From Cranoglanis bouderius (lineage: Eukaryota; Chordata; Actinopteri; Siluriformes; Cranoglanididae): a stretch of 64,000 nucleotides of DNA. How positions within the stretch are numbered: the first letter of the stretch is position 1; every line of letters starts with the position of its first letter. Below are positions 56,665 through 64,000 of the stretch, piece after piece. Location: the NCBI GenBank assembly GCA_023630585.1, contig CM042536.1, positions 21,263,904 through 21,327,903 on the forward strand, given 5' to 3'. Both the position numbers and the translations under genes were made by a program. The notes beneath the pieces were generated by a model. That model saw nothing but the letters and a program-made list of their open reading frames with translations. It was not told where the DNA came from and made no database searches.

Positions 56665-58034
56665 GTTTAATTACACTTTTTTTATTTTTCATTTTTATGT
56701 TTGTAACATTTTATACAAAAATATAACATTACCCATGCTAGCTTATAGAAAGTTCGTGTATGGTTGAGTTGTTTTTCAGTGCTTTCACGGGGAAATTCGT
56801 GATGCAAATATGAAATACAGCAATCGCCATAATCCAAAAACTTGAACATTGAAGCAAACGGGGTATGTTTTGTTTTAATAGCCTATCAAAACGGGGGGAG
56901 GGGGAATATGAGTCGTGTATTTGTTTTTTTATTTTTTATTTTTTTGTAAAATACACCCATTTTAAATATCAAATTAATCAAAAGCACTGAACACAGGATA
57001 TCAAGAAGTGTTAGTCCCGATTACCGTGTGCGCATTTTTAAAAAAACATTATTTTTCGTTTCTTGGGACTGTATCAACACGGACATGAAGTTAGTTAGAC
57101 AGAGAATGTAAGTTCTCACAGCAGGGATAACGAGACAAAATTAGGCTTCGTGATGGCTGTCCCACAAGGGAAAACATGCAAATTATTCATACTTTGCCTA
57201 TTGTTTTTTTATTTTATTTTTTATTTTTTTACCTTCTTTACCTAATCTACCCACACATTTCTCACAGGCTATATTTTATGGATAAATATGTTGCTCGGTT
57301 GGAACAAGGTTATTCCAGGATAACAATTAGGCTAATAATTAGTATTGTTAAAAAATGTTCGAGGATGTGCCAATATACTATACATAAAATTACATTTATA
57401 TATTTATTAGTTGATTAGTTTAACGAAATGCAATAGAAAAAGAGAGAGAGGGGGGGAAAAGTCTCTCTGTTCATGAAGGGTGTAAAGAGCGGAAAGAGCA
57501 ACAGGTGCCTCTCAATATGAGGCGCTTCCGAAAGTAAAGGGCAGCATTTCTCTCAGCAAAGATTATTTCTAAAATGAAGATGTATAACGAAAATATATGT
57601 TTTAGACTTTGTGTGTAATGACTGTTATGTTTACGAGCAAAAGAAATAAGTTTTGAATCCAATCAGTCGGCTGGATCTAGGGACACGATTCCTCTCTGGA
57701 AAACCGGAGGGAAAATGTCGCCTAATCATATTCAAAAATCATATCCAAACGTAATCCAAATCTGTCTACTGATGATTATTTTGTATGAAACGTAAAGTAA
57801 TTGTAAACTGATGGAGAACACTGAAACTTTTTTTTTTTTTTTTTTTTTACCACTCCACGCTGTAAGCGTCTGGGAGAAGTGAAGCGCACCTGCTGCCTAA
57901 AGTTTTCCACTATGCCCGCTCTTTCTCACTCTCCTAGCACAACTTTATTTCGACTTTGACTCTAAACTGGCGCACCTGAGTGTGTGAGAGTGTGTGTGGG
58001 TGTTTGAAAGCGCGGTGGAGTTGATGTCCATACC
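53136..58034 (-). other. ikzf1 intron 1, with purine-rich and GC-rich blocks
   Basis: Bounded by the acceptor CTGCACAG at 53137-53144 and a possible donor ACTAACAG|GTATGG at 58034/58033. 53760-53930 is GA-rich; 53500-53680 and 54000-54330 are GC-rich, complex, non-repetitive and may be regulatory. A (CT)n lies at 56629-56664. No coding exon seen. Confidence 0.5.
56629..56664. repeat. (CT)n microsatellite
   Basis: About 17 CT units in ikzf1 intron 1. Confidence 0.9.
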
Positions 58035-58330
58035 TGTTAGTCCTCGGCTCGGGTGCAGTATGAAGCTGTTCCAGGCGCGCACCGCTCCATGTGGCGCAGT
58101 CCGAGGCAGCGCGGCGGCGCTGGGGATGCGCGGTCCCTCCCCTCCTCCCCACTGCACTTCCTCCTTCCAGCCCAGCATGCCTCACGCGTCTGCAATCAGC
58201 CGAAACCTCCCGCAAGCTTTTATTTTCCACAGGCCGAGCGGCTCCCGCAAGCCCTTGGCACCTCGTTTTGCGTCGTGCCAGTCAAAGTGGACGGCCAGTA
58301 GAGTAGCGCTGGCAGCCATGCATGAGATGG
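57990..58330 (-). promoter_or_regulatory. Probable ikzf1 promoter / non-coding exon 1 (CpG-rich)
   Basis: The only CpG-dense block near the 5' end of ikzf1 (e.g. GGCGCGCACC, GCGCGGCGGCGCTGGGG). On the minus strand a donor ACTAACAG|GTATGG at 58034 could splice to the acceptor before the ikzf1 ATG at 53135. No TATA box seen. Start site not defined. Confidence 0.5.
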
Positions 58331-60399
58331 GATGAGCAGAGTGGACCCTTCATGGGTTATTCATTTAGTTTCTCTCAAGAGAGAGACTGCACTGAGGGTC
58401 TCTTCTTGTTACCTGCTTTTACTAACAATGCTCTGGGTAATAATGAGAATATAGGCTATATATAACGTATTACATAATTTCCCAAAAGGTTTTTGGAGAA
58501 TAACATATTAATAACCTAATATTAATCACAAGCCTCTCTTCAATGTGAACTCCATAGTCTTCATTGGACATCTCCATCAGCAGGTATCGTTGCTATATTT
58601 TCCTTATACTGTATGTAAGCCATAATGTGTTAATAAGCCACGTTTGTTCCTCAACCTATTTTTCACACTCACTTCATTTCGATGACTTCATATGTGCTGG
58701 GGTTCTGGTTTTGTCTGTCTGTCTCAGTTCAGTAGAGGTGTGTCATCTGTCATCTGCAGGGGCTTCACTGGAACTTACGCAATGCTACTAATATACCGGC
58801 TCGGTAAATTCACACACAATAAAAAATTTTTAAATGTATTTTTAAGGATTTAAAATCATTTTCCTTAATACTCTACTTTAATGCTCACCCTGCAGCCAAA
58901 AAGGAGGTCACGTGGCAATCGATTCTCTTTTATTCTATAGACTGCATCTAACCACATGACCTCTTTCACACACTCCTTTTATTAATGCCTACACACTACA
59001 GATATGACACTTTGGTTTAACCATTGCTTGGCTTAGTGACCTCAATTGAATTATATCTTAGTTTATAAAATTATTAGACTATTGTTTTTAATTGCTTTAT
59101 GTTTTATATTAAATCTAAAGAACCTCACATTAAGCAAAACAATATTTAAAATAATACAGTTTTATGTAGCCATTTTAGTTTCCAGTCATATTAAACACAC
59201 CGACTCTGTTCCATGATCTCATGATCAACATCCTCGGCCACTTCTTTATTACTATTATAAAACTAATCATTTGACTCAAAATGGATGCACTGATGATACT
59301 GCTACCAATTATTCCAAGAGATATCATTTTTCCATTAATATTTATAGAACTTGTCAATAAATAATGAGAATGGGAGCAAGTTTGTTTAAAATAAATAGAC
59401 TCATTTCATTCCCATGTTTTGTTATTATATTGTAAATGATGTTTCCAGTACACTGCTTCGTGGCTACATTGGAAGGCAATGAGCCAGTTGGAGAGTTCTA
59501 ACTTTTCTCTCCCAGTGATCCTAATGTTTGACCCTCCCAGGTTGCTGTTTGAGCTGCTGAGTCATGTGTAGTAGGACGCTGCTCTTATCTCCAGTCAGCC
59601 AGGAGGACTTTCACAAGCAGTTGGTGTATGTGAGTGAGGAAACATGGATGATATTGGCCTCCTGCTGCAGGATTACCTGCTCTGGTATGCTGGGTAGGTT
59701 CACTGGATGATTACTGAATATGTTAAGCAATCTTATGAGCACTGTCAGTGCCGGTGGATATCATGGTTTCATCTTGGTCTGTAACTCTATGGTATGGAGG
59801 TGTGGTGTAGGTCCACTCCATAGGCCAGAGGCCAGACAGAGGGAATTCAAACAGGGGGCATGACTCAGCAAACTGTACTCCGGCTCCAATCAACACTACC
59901 AGAGCTGAACGGGGGCTTTCAAACCAGAGAGATATCGACAAATCCCACTGACTCAGCATAAATGACTGTGTCTAAAAGGTCAGGAGCATGAGAGGATATC
60001 AGGACATGTCATAACCTCAAAATATTCTGCATGGACACATAATAGAGCAACAGATACACAAGAGTAACTTGTAGTCTATTCACTGCTTTTTTATGTGTAA
60101 GAAAAATTCTGACCCAAAATATACAGTTTCTATGTTACAGTGAAACAAATCAGTCAAAACCTCCAGACAAGAATCTATCATGCCAAAATGACTCAAAATC
60201 TCTTTGAATATTTAAGGTGCCACATCAAGCAATTTCCTGGCCAATAAATGTTTTCAAACAGCATAAATACAACAACAACAACAAAAAAAACAATATGAAG
60301 AGATTTGTAATATAATACAGTCAGTGGCTAATGTCTAGTGTTCAGACAAATAATGGATTGGATGGTTAAGTTATAGGTATACTAATTTCTTCAGCTTTT

Positions 60400-60400
<1 letters not shown>

Positions 60401-60461
<61 letters not shown>
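60401..60461. repeat. (ATT)n microsatellite
   Basis: About 20 perfect ATT units. Confidence 0.95.
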
Positions 60462-62205
60462 GCTAAACCCTAGCTCAATGTAGCGCAAACATTATAGTTG
60501 GCCTTTTAGTCACAAAGTCACTATATACTATACTGTAAAAATTGGGTTTAAAAACTTTTGTTGCTTCTGAAAATGTATGAACTATATTATACGAACTGTA
60601 TTGAAACACACTCATATAAATTAACCATCATCATCAGATTCACCACAGATTGATGTAGCGGTTAAAACTCATTAGCTCAATTAAATGAGTACCAATTATA
60701 TATAGACCGATAGAAGTGAGCAGTCCATTGTTATTTCATGGATCTTTAAGCAGCCCATATTTTAGATGCTTAAACAACTTGTAATCCATAATTGATTTAG
60801 ATGCATAAGTTTGAAGTGTTCGAGATTGGTAATCACATTAATAGTCAAATTTATTTAAAATCTCAATCTGGAGCTTCACGTTCTTTGGGAATACATTATG
60901 CAGCAAGATGTCAGAGTAAATTAAATTCCCTTGTGCCGACTAAAGTGTCAATTTCCTTATGGTAATCATCTGCTGGAATGGATGTGTCAGTAGAAGGAGT
61001 CGGGCATGCCTGACATTTACCCTCTTTATGGAGAGATGACAGGAAAAAAAATCAAGAGGAGGCAGAGAAATTAATCTTTCGCACGAGTGAGTATGGAAAA
61101 ACGCCTAAAAGACTGTTGAAGAATCAGCCATTATGTTTGTGACCCCAACATGAAAATTAAGGCAATGATAGCAAGAAGACCAAGGAGGATGAGAGGGGAC
61201 ATGAGAGGATACCCGAGGAAGAGAACTACACATACACAGCTGTTGGAGAGGTAATTTTTTTAATGTGAATGATGTGGCACAATAATATCATAGGCCAAGA
61301 AACAGAATCAGGTGCACTAGTTTAGGAAGTAAGACAGTGACAAGCTTCAGATGAATGAGCATTTCTCATAAGTGTACTAATACTAATACCATGCTGCAAA
61401 TGATCTTTAACTGGTATTGTACAATACTATTGTATCCGAGCATAATCTTCATATGGTTCCTTCTAACTGTTTGGCTGTTGTTGTTGTTGTTGTTTTTTTT
61501 GTTTTTGTTTTTTACAAAATGAGTTGGAATTATAAACATATTTACAAGTGGCATCCCATCCAGCATACTTGAGCATAGTCTTAAGATCGGACAAAGAATG
61601 AATGAAGAATAAATTTATATGTTACGGGACACTGAACATATGCATGAAGTTAATAAAAGAGTTTGAATATATGAGAAAATGAAATCTTTTTCACAAAAAT
61701 ATTTCAAATCAATTTAAAACCTTTTCTCCACTGGTACTGCAAGCAAGTCTCAATTATAAAAGAAAAATAAATAAATAAATAAAAACCTGAATATCACATA
61801 TGATGTTTTTTTTGTTGTTGTTCTTACTACTCAGTCACTGGCTAGCCAACTAACCTTCAGGCTGTAAGAATTATTTAGGGACAACAAATCAAATATACTC
61901 CTCAATAGTAGTCGATCAGCACTGGAGATACGGTACATAAGCAAATGAAAACTGACTTCTAAGACCACCAAATATCATGAAAACTACTTTTTAGAAATGT
62001 AGTTTAGAAATGTATTTTTTATTTTATAGATAACAGTATATGAATTAGCATGGAGGTCATGAGCAAAAAAGGGGAAACCATATGAATGTCAATGCTGGCT
62101 ATAGTTTTAAAAATTTGCTTTGATTTAATGAGACTAAATGTGATTTTTGTATTTGTTTATGCACTAAGCTTTTGCAGCCAAGGGAATTAACCTACTGCAC
62201 ATGTA

Positions 62206-62370
62206 CCCAACCCTGGAATACCCCCTGTCCTACACATTTTAGTGTTTTCCTGCTCTAACACACCCTCTTCAACTCAGGGAGGGCTGTTAATTAGCTGATT
62301 AATTGAACCAGGTGAATTTGGAAAACACTCAAATGTGTAGTGCAAGGGAATTCCAGCACCAGGGCTGGGA
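62206..62370. mobile_element. hAT-like MITE
   Basis: Left part CCCAACCCTGGAATACCCCC with TACACATTTTAGTGTTTTCC; the inverted right part gives TTCCCAGCCCTGGTGCTGGA and TACACATTTGAGTGTTTTCC. About 165 bp, non-coding. Confidence 0.7.
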
Positions 62371-64000
62371 ACCTGATCTAGTGTATAAAGAAGTACACTT
62401 TTATTTTGTATATATTTAGTTTGGGTGGTCTTAACTTTTTAAAGGGGTTCTCATAGAATACTCTCTGATTAAGAAAAACTCTACATTAAAGGATCTACCA
62501 GCGGGAGAAGCTGAGGAACCTAAGAGGGTATAGGACTGGCACTCCCTAAGTGCATGTGCTCTTCTATTGAATAATTCCTGTTACTTAATTATACAAATGA
62601 GAATATATTTGTTTTTAGTCATTATTGCACTGTTAATAAAAAAAAAAAAAACCTTATTAATAAAGGAGGTGCCAGGTAGATACTGTAAACAATATTTACA
62701 GCATAAACTGTAATTTTGTAAAAGAACGTTGTACTCTACTTTTAAATAGTTAGCAAAACTGTATTTTTACAGAACTCCATATTGGTAGCTGTCTACATTT
62801 TTTACAGTTTTACATTTATAATTCCTTTCAAAATTTTTAATTCCTAAATGTACATCTTAAATAAATTTGAAAGAGGCATGGGATGTTGCTTTTGATGCCT
62901 CACTGGAGTAAAGTTAATAACACTGGATGTTCTACTGTGTTATTACAATATGGTCACAGCAATGTTACTGTAGCTGCGCAGTAAGGTCATTTGATGTGGT
63001 ATAATCTGCCAGTACTGTAAATATTTTTTCCCCCGTAATACCACACCAGCTGCGGTATCATACTTTAAAACACGTTTAATACCATACCACAGCACTGTCG
63101 AATTCTCGATTCTGATCAGAAGCTAATTAATTTAAGTTTAGCTGCAAGGTTTATATTAATGTGCTCATTCTAACATGTTATAGTACAATGTGCCATTTGT
63201 TAATAAGAAAAATGATAGCACTGGCAACCTGCTATGGCGTAAGACGAATAAAGCACTTCAGGTTTACATGTTGTTTTTGGAAAATAATCAACTTTGCTGT
63301 GGTAACACATCACACTACCATGTCATTGATTAGTTTCCTATAGCAGCACATCCCACTGTGTATTATTCTTTACATATTGTTTTCAACATAGTATTTTTCT
63401 ACAGTAAAATACTAAATGTCACTGTAGTGGTAGGTAGATTAGCTATATTTCTGATTAAAAGGATAACACCTTGTTTATAAAGTAACCATAAAAATAAAAG
63501 CATCATGAAGCAAGAAAAAGGGATAAAATAAAATAAGCTCAACAGTGAGACTTTATTTTCTAATGTCCCTTTATTATAAAGCTGTATGATGTTAATTAAT
63601 ACACAAGACTTCCAGTCTACTAGAATATATATCAATGCAGTGGTTCAGGTTTTGGCATGCGGTGACTGTTGTGTCTTCTCAGTTAATTGTGTCAAAGCTC
63701 ATAATGCCTGGAGAACGAGAGCTCGGAAAAAGCATTTTGTATCTTGTGAAAGGAGATGCAGAGATGAGGCCCCTCCAAATGAAACCCAGGCCAGTAAAAC
63801 GTCCATGGCCCCAGCATGGACGTTAGTTATCTTCTAACCACATCTCCATCTCTGGAAATGGTGTGGACAGGCCTGTTCCCTCCACGGCTCTGCTGTCTGT
63901 GTGCTGGCATCAATAATAGCACCTAACACACACTAAAATTAGTAAAGGGGCCTCTTTTTAATACATCATTCCTACACATGCTTTAGTAGCTTATACAGAT

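Larger units (their letters stand above)
58331..63999. other. Upstream flank of ikzf1
   Basis: No protein-coding gene recognised. AT-rich with (ATT)n at 60401-60461 and a MITE at 62206-62370. Three blocks look non-repetitive and motif-bearing: 59450-59700, 60880-61050 and 63640-63950. Confidence 0.5.

Overview
This window is vertebrate nuclear DNA from a ray-finned fish. It holds four genes with GT-AG introns, AT-rich introns, many microsatellites and a high load of Tc1/mariner-type DNA transposons and MITEs. A tRNA-derived SINE at 24.5-24.7 kb and a SINE-like tail at 15.75-15.9 kb resemble families I associate with catfishes, so an otophysan, possibly siluriform, source is my guess. The species cannot be fixed from the sequence alone.

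Layout. (1) 1-19.1 kb, plus strand: the 3' fourteen coding exons of a kinesin light chain 1 gene (klc1), ending in ...SASHTDLAH. The promoter and first coding exons lie before the window. A possible second, in-phase terminal exon lies at 20746-20811. (2) 24.8-29.9 kb, minus strand: complete ttl (tubulin tyrosine ligase), seven coding exons, 400 aa, tail-to-tail with klc1. (3) 31.6-34.7 kb, plus strand: fignl1 (fidgetin-like 1, AAA ATPase), one 666-codon coding exon behind a 5'UTR intron and a CCAAT/CRE/E2F-type promoter. (4) 42.45-53.1 kb, minus strand: complete coding region of ikzf1 (Ikaros), seven coding exons, 529 aa, with a GC-rich probable non-coding first exon/promoter near 58 kb. 58.3-64 kb is upstream intergenic DNA with candidate regulatory blocks.

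fignl1 and ikzf1 are also neighbours in human, so that pairing is ancestral. klc1 (cargo-binding subunit of kinesin-1) and ttl (re-tyrosinates alpha-tubulin) both act on the microtubule transport system; fignl1 serves RAD51-dependent homologous recombination; ikzf1 is a lymphoid transcription factor. The four do not form an operon-like system.

Mobile DNA: an SB-like Tc1 element at 16275-18902 carries an L2/SINE tail and a second complete Tc1 element; other Tc1-type elements lie at 25270-25764, 35000-35508, 37941-38345, 39731-40721 and 41331-41810, with further MITEs elsewhere. I found no clearly new biological system. The items most worth checking are the candidate alternative klc1 terminal exon, a relic of ttl exon 6 downstream of ttl, two long hairpins in ttl, the nested and fold-back Tc1 structures, and candidate enhancers around ikzf1.
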